Shown here in pieces: positions 9,906 through 21,854 of a stretch of 64,000 nt of DNA. The notes beneath the pieces were generated by a model. That model saw nothing but the letters and a program-made list of their open reading frames with translations. It was not told where the DNA came from and ran no database searches. The stretch comes from Carettochelys insculpta (taxonomy: Eukaryota; Chordata; Testudines; Carettochelyidae). The stretch is taken from the NCBI RefSeq assembly GCF_033958435.1, contig NC_134137.1, positions 109,130,501-109,194,500 on the forward strand, written 5' to 3'. The position numbers were made by a program, and so were the translations under genes. Positions within the stretch are counted from its first letter, which is position 1; each line of letters begins with the position of its first letter.

Positions 9906-10659
9906 AATAAAAATTCATATATACAGCTAACAGATATCTAATAGCACACATTAACTTCTCAATCTTAGATGCAGACTTCTCATTTTGCTTAACCCCACCT
10001 CCCACCTGCTTTGGGCCCCATCCCAATTCCATCCCTCCCCCCCAGGCCCCAACCACCTTGCATCTTCCCGCCCCTGCTCCATCCCCATCCTGCCCCATCC
10101 CAACTCCTCCCTCCGCTCCCAGAGCTTGAACATTACAAATCAGCTGGTTGCAGTGCTACAGAAGTGCTGGGAGGGTGCGTGTAGAGTTGGTAAGCCTGGG
10201 GCTGCGGACACGCAAGAGGTTGGCAGAGGTGTGGAGCAGTGGGTGCTCTGCAGCTACAAATCTTTCCCCATTGTTGTTCCAGCCATGGATTTGGCATCTG
10301 TGTTCTCAGCCCTTTTAGTACATTTCCATAAACCATATCAGCTACCTAGAGATGAGAGGTAACTAGCACATCAACCCCAAGTGAGTCTTTACCACTTACT
10401 TTCCTCATATATCCTTCCTTCAGGTGCATTACCAAGTCTCTGAGTTTTTCAAGATGTTTGATTGCCTATGCTGATCTTTTTAGTAACAGACTTTCATTAG
10501 AGTTTGAGTTGTTCTCGTGTTCCTTCATAATGTCTGCGTTGTGCACTGATAATGAAGGGTCAGATGGGAAATGCCAGAGCCCACATCCGCTGTCAATATG
10601 TTGGAACTTTCTGAGAGTACTTGTTGATCCCTTCAGTTATAACTACATTTCTGGTCTAT

Positions 10660-11240
10660 ATGGAATACATAAGGCCTTGGATGCAGCTGTTTTAATGGTT
10701 CCCCTTCTGGTAAATTCAGCTCTTTGGCTAGTGCTTTCACAGTATATGCTGTTCTGCATATTTGGAGAGCTGTTTCTACAGTTAAGTCTCCTTCACAGAA
10801 CACTCTTTCTGTAACTATATTGTCTTTAATGCCGCAAATGATTCTCTGTCTGACCAGGGAGTCTGCCAGCTCATGAAAGATACAGCTTTTACTGTTTCCT
10901 TAATTCTGTGACATGTTTCTCTATATTGTCATCAGCTTTTTGCATGCAGGTAAAAATCCGTCTCTCTCAAAGGCTTCATTCCTTTTTAGCATGCAATATT
11001 CCTCAAATGAGTCAGTATTTTAGTTGATGCTTTCAAACTTCTTCAAACTTAAAATTATTATAAATCTCTGTTTCCTCCTCAACAACGTGCAAAAAGATTG
11101 CTGATTTCATGTCATCATTTCTATCCTCTACCTCTATGGCTACTAAATACAATTCAAATATGTCTGATTTTTTTCAGTTCTCTGCAACATTGCCTGACAA
11201 TTGCAGACTGGTTGGAGGCTCTAACACATCCATTTTTGCC
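10660..11240 (-). pseudogene. Gypsy-type Gag remnant
   Basis: Minus-strand pieces match the layout of vertebrate Ty3/gypsy Gag. The N-terminal part (near 11090-11230) reads PPTSLQLSGNVAEN, then FELYLVAIEVEDR and IFLHVVEEE. The later part (about 10700-10870) is an uninterrupted frame reading ELADSLVRQRIICGIKDN, then LTVETALQICR. This is the capsid-domain block that in intact relatives precedes a zinc knuckle. Gag would package the element RNA in virus-like particles. Stops and frameshifts lie between the two blocks. Confidence 0.75.
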
Positions 11241-11599
11241 TTTCCCCACCTTCTTTAGCTGGTCAAACTATGACTGTGCTAACCAACAACATGCAAAAGC
11301 CTCTGTGCCTGGTATTCCATATGCTTCTCTGATGCCTCCTTCTATCTCTACTTTGAGTTGCAAACACCTGACAGAGTTAACTTCAAAATAATTGAAGTTT
11401 CCTTCCCATTCAACACTTCTACGACCATCTAATTGTAAAAACAACAGACCCGCATTGCCAGCACTAGTGATTAAACCTGCAATCATAGGGGCTAAAGCCC
11501 TGTGCTCTACTGCACAAGCTAAAGGCCAGCTGGCTCTCAGCCAAGGCTGTGAAGCAGAGCCTTCACTCACCCTAGTATGAAGTCTCGGTGCCTCTGGGT

Positions 11600-11806
11600 A
11601 CTACATAATGATCTTGGGATTCATTAACAAACCAGCAAATGAGAAAGGAATAAAACTTCAATAAAACGGGACAGATTCTGCAGCAAACAGTCATGGAGTA
11701 TTCCCAATCCCTGCCTCCAGGACACATCTCCAAATTTCCACACTTGCAACACAGTTGCTTAGGGGCATGCACCTCCAAATCTGTCTTTCATAAATATGCC
11801 TCTACA
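11600..11806 (-). repeat. 5' LTR of gypsy element
   Basis: Partner of the LTR at 9679, in the same orientation. In the minus sense it begins TGTAGAGGCATATTTATGAA. The two LTRs differ at many positions, so the insertion is old. A clear primer-binding site next to it was not recognised. Confidence 0.7.
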
Positions 11807-14199
11807 GAAACTGATAGCACGTTGCCTATTAAACACAGGTATAAAACTGACTAAGGACTTCAGGATTTGGCCCTTCATTTTCACTTATTTCTTACACCAG
11901 CAACAGACCCAGGGGACAAATCTTGACTGATTTAAAACTAATGCTAAAAATGCCATTGACCCTCAATGAGATCAGGATTTCAGTGACAGAATTGCTGCAG
12001 GAAGAACATAGCGAGGACTTCAGCTTCTGGTCAACACTGCACAAGCAGCCTAAACCTCTCCCTCTTCTTTTTAAAATGCAAATCAAGAACATGAAAAGAA
12101 GCCCTGTATTGCATGCTGGTGGCTAACTGAAACCAGGGCTCAGAGAAACAGTGAAAGCCAGTATAAGTGCATACAGCTGTTCCAACCTAGCTCTTAGTTT
12201 TATTCAGTGGCATGAAGCTGTAGAACAGAGGCCAGGCTTTTAGCAATGTATTTATGGAGCAACTATATATGTATAAATATATATAAACAAACATATATTT
12301 GCTCCATAAATACATTGCTGGTATATATATATGTGCCTGGTATATATATAATACGGAATAGCTATTTAGGAGGGCAAATGATTAGCTATTTATGGTAGGC
12401 TTGTGAAGTGTTATTGTGGCCTCTGCCAAAAAAAAGATAAGCCAGTAATTTATTGTAGTCAATAAAATGTGCAGCCACCCACTAGATGGTGGCAAGGAGC
12501 ATGTTTTAAAGGTTTGTTTACAGTGGTTTACCTGCTGTCATTTTAGCAACAGAGCCAGATTAGTCTAACATTCACACATACACACACACACAGTCCTGTG
12601 AAATAGCTGCAAAAACCTTTTAGTTGTGAGTCTCAGGTATCAGAGGAACAGGAAGAAGAGCAGGGACAGGAGTGAGTTACTGCCTGAAGGTTGCAGAGGC
12701 TGAAAGGGGGAAAAAAAAACTAGCTTGACATTACTGTGATGGTGGCCTGACTGATCACAGGGTAAGGGTGTTTTCTTATATTATTAAATATAATATAGAA
12801 CAGGTGGAATTGCATAGCTCCCAGTGGACTCCCTCAATTCCCTATCCTGGCCAGTCAGGGGTCCCCATGGTAACCTCTGTGAGGAGGCAGCAAGGGGAAT
12901 CTCAGATTATGCTGCTCGCTCAAATTCCCATTCAAAACCTCACTTTTGCCATGTCACTTATGAGCACGGGTGCCAAGAGTAAAACGCAAGCTGATTTTCA
13001 TCAGCATGAGAGGCGGGAGCTTGGCCCCACGCCCCCTCCCTCGTTGGCCTGGGAGCTCACTCTAAGCCTGTGGATTAACAAAAGACCAGCTAATGCTACC
13101 AACCACCACCTAAACTGCAAAGGTCTGAATCTTAATTTATGTCTTACTGAAACTGTTGTAAGTAGACCTATTAGTGACTTTTATTTATTTATTTAATTAG
13201 GTGCAAAATGTCCTCAGGCATAATAAACCAAGTAATCGAACTGCTGAGTTGTTCATGTGGCTGGTTATCTAGGTGACCATGTTATTAGCCTTCCTCTCAT
13301 TTCTTGTGTGTTTATGAGCCTTCCTTTTTGCATCATATCTGAATTTAGCCTGTAGCTCTTCAGAGCAAAGGCTCTGACTTCATTTATTCCTGTGAAGCAT
13401 CTAGCATGCTTCTGTAATGGTACATGTTAAAATGTTGCAAAAAGGTTGTGCGGATTAGGGCAGATCAGGGGAGCTCCCCAGTGTTGCCCATTTCCTGTTG
13501 TGTGTGTTTTCATATGGTAGTTCCCAGTGTCACTTGGTGCTGGTAGGTGTGATACTTGCTCTCTGCAGAATTTTCTTCTCTACCAGTAAGCCAAGATACT
13601 CACTGCTCTTCCTGTGCATCAGCTCCCAGATACTGCCAGCCCCACTTGCATAGACTGGCAGGTGTCCCAGGTGTATTATCTATAACAGCTTGTGGCCATG
13701 AAGTGACTCTGGCATCATTGTTGAGGGCACTGATTGCAACTCCGTGAGCACAAACACCAGCCAGTTCACCAAAATCCATCCCTGCTTAGCAGGATTTGGC
13801 TGGATGTGCATACCATAGCTTAGAGCATTCCTGAAGAAAATGAGAGGTGTTTAAGAAAGATTAGTTAGATATACTATATGGAAATCACAGAATTCTAATG
13901 CAAGGAAATATATGTGTGAAGTGCTTTACCATAGTCTAAACAAAATACTAAGGGTTCATATCAGTGAAAAACACTTCACACAGATGACCAAGTTTACTTT
14001 AAAAAGCCTGTTTTGTATGTGTATTTTTGTAGTTCATCAGTGTTAGAAAAACCACAGTAAAGAAAAGGTCTCAAGAGCATTAAGGAAGGCTGACATCCCC
14101 ACTCACACATAGTTAAGTTTATCAAACACACCTGCAGGATGATGACAAGTGTATGAGAAAGGTCTCTTCTTTTTATTCTACCTACCCGGTCTAGCACCC
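11807..14199. other. Gene-free stretch with AT-rich hairpin
   Basis: No supportable gene. It holds the inverted repeat at 12242, TATATA runs around 12270-12360 and a (CA) run near 12580. A 142-codon frame at 12768-13196 has no recognisable domain and is judged to be chance. Confidence 0.5.
12242..12319. repeat. Perfect 21-bp inverted repeat
   Basis: AGCAATGTATTTATGGAGCA(A) at 12242-12262 is repeated as its exact reverse complement at 12299-12319, with an AT-only style spacer of about 36 bp that is itself partly self-complementary. It could be the tip of a small palindromic transposon or a cruciform-prone site. Confidence 0.8.
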
Positions 14200-14665
14200 T
14201 CAGTACCTGGACAATCCTAAACTAGGAAATCTGCCAGAGCCTGGTAGGTCAGTGCCAACCCCTTTACTGCCACTGGCCGCAATATTCTGCTCCAGCAGCA
14301 GTGAAGGGGCCGGTATTGCCTGAGTGGTTTTGGGCGGTGCATAGAGGAAGAGGCATGCTGGCTGTGGAGCCTTGTGACCAGGACAGCAGCCCTGTGGGGC
14401 TGCGCAGCCACTCTGCCTCTTCACTCAACTGTACTCCCCATCCCTGCTCTCTCCGTCCTTCCTGGGGCTTGAGTGCTGCCAATGAGCTGTTAGTGGTGCT
14501 CCGGAAGCTCTGGGAAGGCAGGGGAGGAGTTGCTCAGCATGGAATTCTGGCTTTTTCCTGTCAGTGTGCAATCCCAGAAGCACCCATGGGGATGCTGGAC
14601 CACTAATGTTGCTGGATTATGGAAATCTGGACTATAGAGGTCCCATGTGTACCACAGCATTCCAT
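14200..14665. mobile_element. Possible Tc1/mariner (Tigger-like) remnant
   Basis: The left side has CCTGGACAATCCTAAACTAG followed by GAAATCTGCCAGAGCC. The right side has GATTATGGAAATCTGGACTA followed by TAGAGGTCCC. The related wording in opposite senses suggests decayed terminal inverted repeats around a GC-rich body. The ends are not precise and the family is uncertain. Confidence 0.3.
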
Positions 14666-14688
14666 GCTGCGCACGCAATTATACAGGC

Positions 14689-14893
14689 TATGTCTAAATT
14701 AAAGGGATTTGTCAACAGAAGTTTTTGTTGGAAGATATCTTCCGACAAAAATTTTATTGGTAGATCACAGCCAAACTGCCATGTAGATTGCATGAGCAAT
14801 CCGCTCTGTCAACAGAGAGTGGTTGGACTGCCCAGCCACACTCAACAAAACGGTTAACCAGAAGCTCAGCAGACAGGGCTGCTTGCTGTCCAG
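14689..14893 (+). mobile_element. TTGACAGA-family MITE, left part
   Basis: Starts GGCTATGTCTAAATTAAAGG and carries TTGTCAACAGAAG, GTCAACAGAGAG and GAAGCTCAGCAGACAGGG. It matches the left half of the element at 42.5-43.0 kb. It stops where the Harbinger derivative begins, and its right half was not found. Confidence 0.6.
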
Positions 14894-15603
14894 GGCTGCG
14901 TCTACACGTGCACGCTACTTCGAAGTAGCGGCAGTAACTTCGAAATAGCGCCCGTCACGTCTACACGTGTTGGGCGCTATTTCGAAGTTGAAATCGACGT
15001 TAGGCGGCGAGACGTCGAAGTCGCTAACCCCATGAGGGGATGGGAATAGCGCCCTACTTCGACGTTCAACATCGAAGTAGGGACGTGTAGACGATCCGCG
15101 TCCCGCAACATCGAAATAGCGGGGTCCTCCATGGCGGCCATCAGCTGGGGGGTTGAGAGATACTCTCTCTCCAGCCCTTGCGGGGCTCTGTGGTCACCGT
15201 GGGCAGCAGCCCTTAGCCCAGGGCTTCTGGCTGCTGCTGCTGCAGCTGGGGGTCCGTGCTGCATATACAGGGTCTGCAACTAGTTGTTGGCTCTGTGTAT
15301 CTTGCACTGTTTAATGAAAGTGTGTCTGGGAGGGGCCCTTTAAGGGAGCGACTTGCTGTTGAGTCCGCCCCGTGACCCTGTCTGCAGCTGTGCCTGGCTC
15401 CCTTATTTCGATGTGTGCTACTTTGCCGTGTAGACGTTCCCTCGCTGTGCCTATTTCGATGTTGGGCTGAGCAACGTCGAAGTTGAACATCGACGTTGCC
15501 AGCCCTGGAGGACGTGTAGACGTTATTCATCGAAATAGCCTATTTCGATGTCGCAACATCGAAATAAGCTATTTCGAAGTTGGGTGCACGTGTAGACGTA
15601 GCC
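14894..15603 (-). mobile_element. PIF/Harbinger derivative, 710 bp, CAG duplication
   Basis: Ends GGCTGCGTCTACACGTGC and GCACGTGTAGACGTAGCC are inverted repeats, flanked by CAG on both sides (14891-14893, 15604-15606). The interior keeps the region around the transposase start of the 22.5-kb element: on the minus strand, ATG followed by a CAG-codon run. The gene body is deleted, leaving an open frame of about 100 codons with no nuclease domain. It is non-autonomous, and the element at 43590 is its sister. Confidence 0.85.
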
Positions 15604-15735
15604 CAGGAGTCATAGAATCATAGAACACTAGAACTGGTAGGGACCTCAAGAGGTCATTGAGTCCAGTTTCCTGCCCTCTTGGAGGGACCAAACGCCATCT
15701 AAATCATCCCCGACAGGTGTCTATCTAACCTGGTC

Positions 15736-16324
15736 TTAAGTATCTCCAGCGATGGAGATCTCCCTAGGTGACTTTTCCCAGTGTTTAACCACCCTGACAG
15801 TTAGGAAGTTTTTCCTAACGTGTAATCTAAACCTCCCTTGCTGCAGTTTAAGCCCATTGCTCCTTGTCCTATCCTCAGAGGCCAAGGAGAACAATTTTTC
15901 TCCCTCCTCCTTGAAACCCTCTTTGAGGTACTTGAAAACCACTAGCATGTCCCCTCTAAATCTTCTCTTTTCTAAATTAAATAAGCCCAGTTCTTTCAGT
16001 GTTCCCTTGTAGCCCATGTTCTCTAGACCTTTAATCATTCTTGTTGCTCTTCTCTGGACCTTTTCCCATTTCTCCACATCTTTCTTGAAATGTGGTGCCC
16101 AGAACTGGACACAATACTCCAACTGAGGCCTAATGAGCGCTGAGTAGAGTGGAAGAATGACTTCTTGTGTCTTGCTCACAACGTTTCTGTTAATACATCC
16201 CAGAATTATGTTTGCTTTTTTTGGCAACAGCATCATACTGTTGACTCATATTTAGCTTGTTGTCCACTATGATCCTTAAGTCCCTTTCTGCAGTACTCCT
16301 TCCTAGACAGTTGTTTCCCATTCT
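15736..16324 (-). pseudogene. CR1 ORF2 C-terminal region
   Basis: A 166-codon open frame (15736-16236) encodes the CR1 segment after RT: CINRNVVSKTQEVILPLYSA, FWAPHFKKDVE, MIKGLENMGYK and GLFNLEKRRFRGDM. An adjacent frame (16190-16324) supplies GRSTAERDLRIIVDNKLNMS. There is a frameshift between them, and the upstream continuation is cut off by the MITE. Confidence 0.85.
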
Positions 16325-16760
16325 GGCTATGTCTACACGTGCCCCAAACTTCGAAATGGCCATGCAAATGGCCATTTCGAAGTTTACTAATGAAGCGCTG
16401 AAATGCATATTCAGCGCTTCATTAGCATGCGGGCGGCAGCCGCGCTTCGAAATTGACGCTCCTTGCCTCCGCGCGGCGCATCCAGACGGGGCTCCTTTTC
16501 GAAAGGATGCCGCCTACTTCGAAGTCCCCTTATTCCCATGAGCTCATTGGAATAAGGGGACTTCGAAGTAGGCGGCGTCCTTTCGAAAAGGAGCCCCGTC
16601 TGGACGCGCCGCGCGGCGGCAAGGCGCGTCAATTTCAAAGAGCGGCTGCCGCCCGCATGCTAATGAAGCGCTGAATATGCATTTCAGCGCTTCATTAGTA
16701 AACTTCGAAATGGCCATTTGCATGGCCATTTCGAAGTTTGGGGCACGTGTAGACACAGCC
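16325..16760. mobile_element. Near-perfect palindromic MITE, TCT duplication
   Basis: 436 bp, with termini GGCTATGTCTACACGTGC and GCACGTGTAGACACAGCC, flanked by TCT (16322-16324, 16761-16763). The two halves are reverse complements almost base for base about a centre near 16545. Each arm contains CTTCGAAATGGCCAT, GAAGCGCTGAAATGCATATT and GGAGCCCCGTCTGGA. The arm matches the left end of the Harbinger element at 22.5 kb. It sits inside CR1, and both strands contain chance frames of 70-95 codons. Confidence 0.9.
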
Positions 16761-16893
16761 TCTGTGTGTGAAGCTGATTGTTCCTTCCTAAGTGAAGCAC
16801 TTTGCATTTGTCCTTATTAAACTTCATCCTGTTTACCTTAGACCATTTCTCCAGTTTGTCCAGATCATGCTGAATTATGAGCCCATCCTATCT

Positions 16894-19649
16894 GTCAACA
16901 AAGGGCCCCCCAGAACATCCAGACCAGATTTCTGTCAACAGAATGGGCGTTATCACCCATTTACAAAAAAACAAACCCTTTAAAGAAAGATTTGTCACAG
17001 ATCCCTCCTGCTCCAAAGAAAGAGAGGAGGTGGAATGACCAACATTTCCTCTCAATCTTTTCATCTGTGTACAGAATAAATTTTGCTATGCACAGAGGTA
17101 CACATACATGCTTCCAGCTGTGGGCGCTGTGCCAGTGAGCTGGGGTGGCATTTGTATCTCTCATGAGGGGCTGCCCAAGTGCCTGGAACCCTGGGGTGAC
17201 TCTAATATGGTTGCTACTCGTTTCTCTCATCTAACTCATTAGCTTTTCAGCTCTCTTCTCCCCTTGTGTGACTCTTATTAGGTTTTAGCAGTTCTAGAAG
17301 CCTTTCAACCTTAAAGCACATTGGCTTAGTTAACAACCATACAGAATTGCAGTTTATTATCTAATTTCATAACATCTCAGTTATTTCTTTTGCGATGAAA
17401 GTAATGTTCATGAAAGCTGCTAGAATAACAGTTCTGCACACTAGAGTCTTATTTGTCCATCAAGAATGCACATCAGCAGCTCAGGTATCAATATATTGGC
17501 TTGCCAATCTGTCTCAACCTTGACATACAGCGAAATAAATTTTTATTTCTTAAAAATAAGAAATGTCCCTCTGGAATTGATGGACAATTTTCTATGGGCG
17601 GAATTGTAAATTCATGCCCTGAAGGGATGAGTACGTTAGTGCATTCCTTCCCCTTTAAGCTGAAACTGCCAAGGGTTCCAGAAGAGCAAAGGTTCTGTGC
17701 CCTATTATCAGTCCCTTAAACCAACTGTGCCTCAGCTGCAAAATCTACTCATGATTCTAGGTTTAGCTATTTGAAATAAAGATGAGCCAAAACCAAAGCC
17801 TTGGAATCAAACAGCTCTAAAATTTGGGGGAGAAGATGGACTTGGAACATGGCTGGTCCCTCTCTGTAATGATAGATTCTTCACCCAAAACTACCAAACT
17901 TTAGGGGAGAGGTTGGGTGAAGATAGTGGAAGGGAATGAAATGTAAATCAGATCTACATTTTGCAGCTTAATCTTACGACTACTTTTGATACCAGTATAT
18001 CAGACATAATCCTGAACATGATCCTCACCTGCCAGGTTAACATAGAGGAGACTTGATTGGATCTGCAAGGTGATGGACAATTTTGGAATGAGAAGGGAGT
18101 GTGTGCGTGGATAGGCCCTTCCCCCTTGAGACTGAAGAATGCAAGCTAATGGGCTTTAACTCCTCACAACCATGAAATCAATCATTTACCTGGTGTTTCT
18201 TGAGCCTTTTAACCCCTTTAAAGCTAGTTTTCATGCCTGTGTCATAGATGATCTTCAGCATCATTTACTTTTCATTTAATGTCAGAACATTTGTGGATAA
18301 TTTCAGTAGCTCAAAGTACACTAAATGCAAGGGGAGGGTTCCCACTGACTTCAATTGTCTTTGGATCAGGTAGTCAGCAAGTATGGGTCACATACACGGG
18401 TGCCTGCTGTTGATCATTGCATACAATTAGGTTTTAAAATATTATCCCCTTCAGCTTTTTTTCTGGAGTAGTAAATTTAGGGACTCTTCCTCATGTTCCT
18501 AAAACCACATTTAAAATATTGCTTGTGAGCCTGCCTGCTGTTACCAGCTGCAGCCTGCACTGTTACATTATTCATGATTCTTGACTTCTCAAAGTATGGG
18601 GAAGGGGAGGAGGGGCGAGAAAAACACACAAACATCTCCTAGTAGTCATTCATTAGCAATTTCCAATGTTATGCTAAGCGTTTTCAGTTTATTATGCTTG
18701 ATAATGATGATAACTTAGTGCTATTTGCATATTTATAAACATATGAGAGATTGTACACTTATTAAGTATTAATATAGTCAATTCAAAATTAATTCATAAG
18801 CAATGAGATAGATTTCTTTCTAGTGCATTTGCTTGCTAAGAGGCTCCACACGGAACAGTAGAGTCATGTACAATTTCTAAGCAATTTTACATTCTTCTCC
18901 CTGTCACATTTACAGGTTTTGGTAACTGGCGTTGAATCACTGCAACCGATAATGATTCACCTACCCACACTTATTGCCCGCATGTTTTTCTTATGGAATC
19001 ATCTGAATCTTTCATCACACCACTAAGAGATGGAGGATTCATTTCAACATATTTTCTTTTTATTTCTTTTCGTTTTTGCCCAGAGCCTTTTTTCTTTTTC
19101 ATTTTTTAAAAAATAAATACAAATTAAAGGCTCACTTTTGTAAGATTCTGAATGCCTCTGTGGAAAACAGAACCTGTCCGTTCCCTCTGACAAGATGCCT
19201 AGCACCTGGCTGACAGACCTTGTATATTGACTTAAGGATGCAGCCCATGGACCACCATAGGAAATGAGGGTGCTCAATAGCTTCCAGAGGCCATTAGCAC
19301 CTCACAGAATTGTACTTTCAGGACCTGATCCTGTAAGGTGTAAAGCACTCCCTAGGTTTCAGGAACTGTCACATCATAACATTATTTACAGCCATCCTAG
19401 GGCTCCAGAATCCAGAAGACATCTCTTGTGCCTTATTTTGGGCTGAGATAGCCCAGAATTGGGGGCAGAGTCTTTTTAGTGCCCAGCTTAATAACTGTAA
19501 ATTACAAATTGAATCCATTGTGAGAAAAAAATGCTGAAGAATTAAATGCCAATCTTGCTTACTTTAAAAACTTATTTATTCACAATTTTTTTCAATTCAA
19601 AATTTGTGGCATAGACTCACGCTTAATTTTAATAATAGTTCATTGGTGG
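16894..19649. other. Gene-free stretch
   Basis: A short TTGACAGA-family MITE fragment lies at about 16886-16940 (CTGTCAACAAAGG, then TTCTGTCAACAGAAT). Beyond it I see AT-rich sequence with no gene and no named repeat. Frames of 60-90 codons show no domains. Confidence 0.5.
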
Positions 19650-19830
19650 TTCAAACATTAACTAATTAGTCCTCACAAAACTCCTGTGATGCAAGTAGGG
19701 AAGTAGGTAAGTTTTATCTCCACGTACTGGTGCGAAATGTGAGACTGATCAGTAAATTGGCTTGTTCAAGGCCACGCAAGAAGTAAACCCAAAGACAGAG
19801 TCACAATTCAAGAGTTCTGACTCTTGTCTT
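19650..19830 (+). mobile_element. MIR-like SINE
   Basis: Order of blocks matches the MIR core: CCTCACAAAACTCCTGTGAT, then a GTAGGTAAGTTTTATCTCC stretch, GTTCAAGGCCACGCAAG, and AATTCAAGAGTTCTGACTC. MIRs are very old tRNA-derived SINEs shared by amniotes. The copy is decayed. Confidence 0.65.
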
Positions 19831-21852
19831 TGTGTTTATTTCATGTACTGTCTTCTTTAAAATACAGTGCCTTTGAAAAATGGGGAAAACGGTTAGAATG
19901 AAAATGTTGAGTGGCTGATGTCAGTATTGTGAGCATAATTAGTGTGAAATGCTGAGGTTGTGGGTGTAACAAGTGAAGCATGTTGTGGATGTTTGAGTGA
20001 GGTTTCTGAGTATTTTCATTTTCTTCCCAGTCTACCTTCTGTATTAGCACAGTGGATGCAATATAGATGCACAGCAAACATTTGCATATTTGTGTGGATG
20101 TGTGTGTGTGTGTTGGTGGTGGGGGAATCAGTTTCTCCAATTTGCACACTCTTCAGGTAAGAAGAATTGTTGCTAAGTAGTAAGAGATGGCATGTTCTTG
20201 TTAAGGGGAGGTTTCAAGAGACTTTGCCTGACTTGTTTGAATTGCCTTCACTGAAGGTTTGCAGATAAACCTAGAGAGGGGTTTTAAAACTGGAAAAAAT
20301 ATACTGGTAGTGATAGTGTCAGGATGCTTTGGAATGCTTATATTAGTAATTAATTTTTTAAAATAAAGCCTTAATTAAATTAAAATTAATGCATTTAAAT
20401 TTAGAAAATCCAAGATGACTAACCCAAACAGCAGATATGAGGATGATATACTGATTCTACTTCTACGGAACATAGGGGTCCATTATCTGTGATGTAATAA
20501 TTTCAATTCATGTGACACAATGGTAAATTCCCCTTCCAGTGGGGAATGACTCAGAAAACCTCATAGGGATATATCACAGCCCCTGGGAAATATGGAACTT
20601 CCTGTCATATGTAGGTACACGTTACTGGGTGAGGCAATGCTAATACACCCTCATCTCTGGAAACTGATTGAAGATGGAAGAAGATGCTTGAGAAGCAGTG
20701 GTAGCAGTCTCAGGAGAGCCCTGCAAAGAAAAAGCTACCCAAAAAGAAGTTGTCTGAGCAGTAGTAGCAAATTGCAAGGTTACCCCTGGGCAATGGTTGC
20801 TTCTGCAATCCATCCAGCAGGGAGCCACCACCATAGCTACCCCAGCAGTAAAACAGGCATCTATCTCTGTTACCAGAGAACAGTGCTTTACCTCACAAGC
20901 AGCAGCGCAAGACCTCTAGCAGCAGCAGTCAATGCTTGCAGCCCAGTAACCACCAGCAGCCATCACTCCCCATTTGTGGCAGAAGGACCCAATAGATCCG
21001 GGTGGGGAAAGCTCCCGCACACCGGCCAGAGGTGGTTTGTCAGGGACAAACACTGGCAGGCTGCCAGATGGTGCGTTTACCTGAGCATCTGTGGGCATGG
21101 AGCCCCACAGCTTCCAGTGGCCATAGTTCATCATTCCTAGCAAATGGGAGCCTTGGAAAACAGCGTGGGCTGGGCCACCATTTCCTGCAGCCCTGATTGG
21201 CTGGGGACAGTGAACCATGGTCACTGGGAACCATCAGTGTCTGTGTTTACAAATAGTCAGGCAAACAACTTGTCTGACAGCCCCTCAGGGGCTAATCCTG
21301 ACAAATTGTATGTGGCTAGTGGGCCAGAGGTTCCTCAACCTTGCAACAGATCAGTCAGGGCAAATCTGGTATTTGTATGAATTTAATTTTATTTCTGTTT
21401 TACCATCCAAACCTGTATTTGTTCATCTGTAAATAAGGGTGGGTGTCTACAGTCTTAGTGAGATCTTCCCCTACCTATCAGGTAACCTTCCGGCCAGCAC
21501 TCACTGGGTGTTTAATGTCCAGTACTAATTGTTAAATATTCCAGATTAAATTATTATTGTTATATTGTTACAGAGAGAGTATTAAGTGAATAATTATTAA
21601 AGACTGTTAAGTATATGGTTATACTGTTAGAAAGTCTGTCTTTTATTTGCTGCACCTACTCACCCCTCTTAACAGTAACCTTTCTTGTATCTATCTGTAC
21701 TCTACTATTGTAACCACTCACTTGTCCATTATTGATCAGAGTACTGTATCCATTTCCTTTCAAGGGTCAGCAAGGCTAGATTTATTGCTCAACCATTCCT
21801 TTAGGGCAGGCCACAACCTTAGTTACTATTTTAGATAAGCTATAAATCAAAG
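19831..21852. other. Gene-free stretch, GC-richer middle
   Basis: A (TG)n run lies at about 20098-20112. The part at 20590-21360 is richer in GC and GCAG motifs than its surroundings, and its frames on both strands (up to 182 codons) show no recognisable domain. It may be an unclassified repeat, as its right side ends with a GAGGTTCCTCAACCTTGC-like phrase resembling hAT edges. Confidence 0.4.
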
Positions 21853-21854
21853 TA

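Larger units (their letters stand above)
9679..11806 (-). mobile_element. Gag-only Ty3/gypsy LTR retrotransposon
   Basis: Two related direct repeats of about 205-215 bp bound this 2.1-kb unit, and a Gag pseudogene lies between them on the minus strand. Both repeats begin TGTAG in the element's sense. A purine-rich tract precedes the 3' LTR. The outer flanks GAAGC and GAAAC are a plausible 5-bp duplication (4 of 5). A full gypsy element would be 4-6 kb with protease, RT, RNase H and integrase. None of these is visible, so the copy is internally deleted. Confidence 0.75.
15607..16893 (-). mobile_element. CR1 LINE split by palindromic MITE
   Basis: The 3' end at 15607 starts with the classic CR1 tail complement TCATAGAATCATAGAACAC. 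The copy runs to about 16893, with 16325-16760 belonging to an inserted palindrome. After the palindrome the CR1 text continues (CTTCCTAAGTGAAGCACTTT, then TTCTCCAGTTTGTCCAGATC). Confidence 0.85.

Noticed and set aside
9985..10362. 125-codon plus-strand frame
   Set aside because: Opposite strand to the gypsy Gag and within a C-rich stretch of that element.
12768..13196. 142-codon frame as a host gene candidate
   Set aside because: No domain, no splice or promoter context, mixed low-complexity composition. Length is within what chance gives in 64 kb.
14977..15530. Frames of 100 and 105 codons that could be a small protein gene
   Set aside because: They are left over from the transposase start region inside a 710-bp Harbinger derivative, with the catalytic part deleted.
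16257..16807. Several 73-94-codon frames on both strands
   Set aside because: The frames mirror each other because the MITE is a palindrome. They encode the same peptide text on both strands and no known domain.
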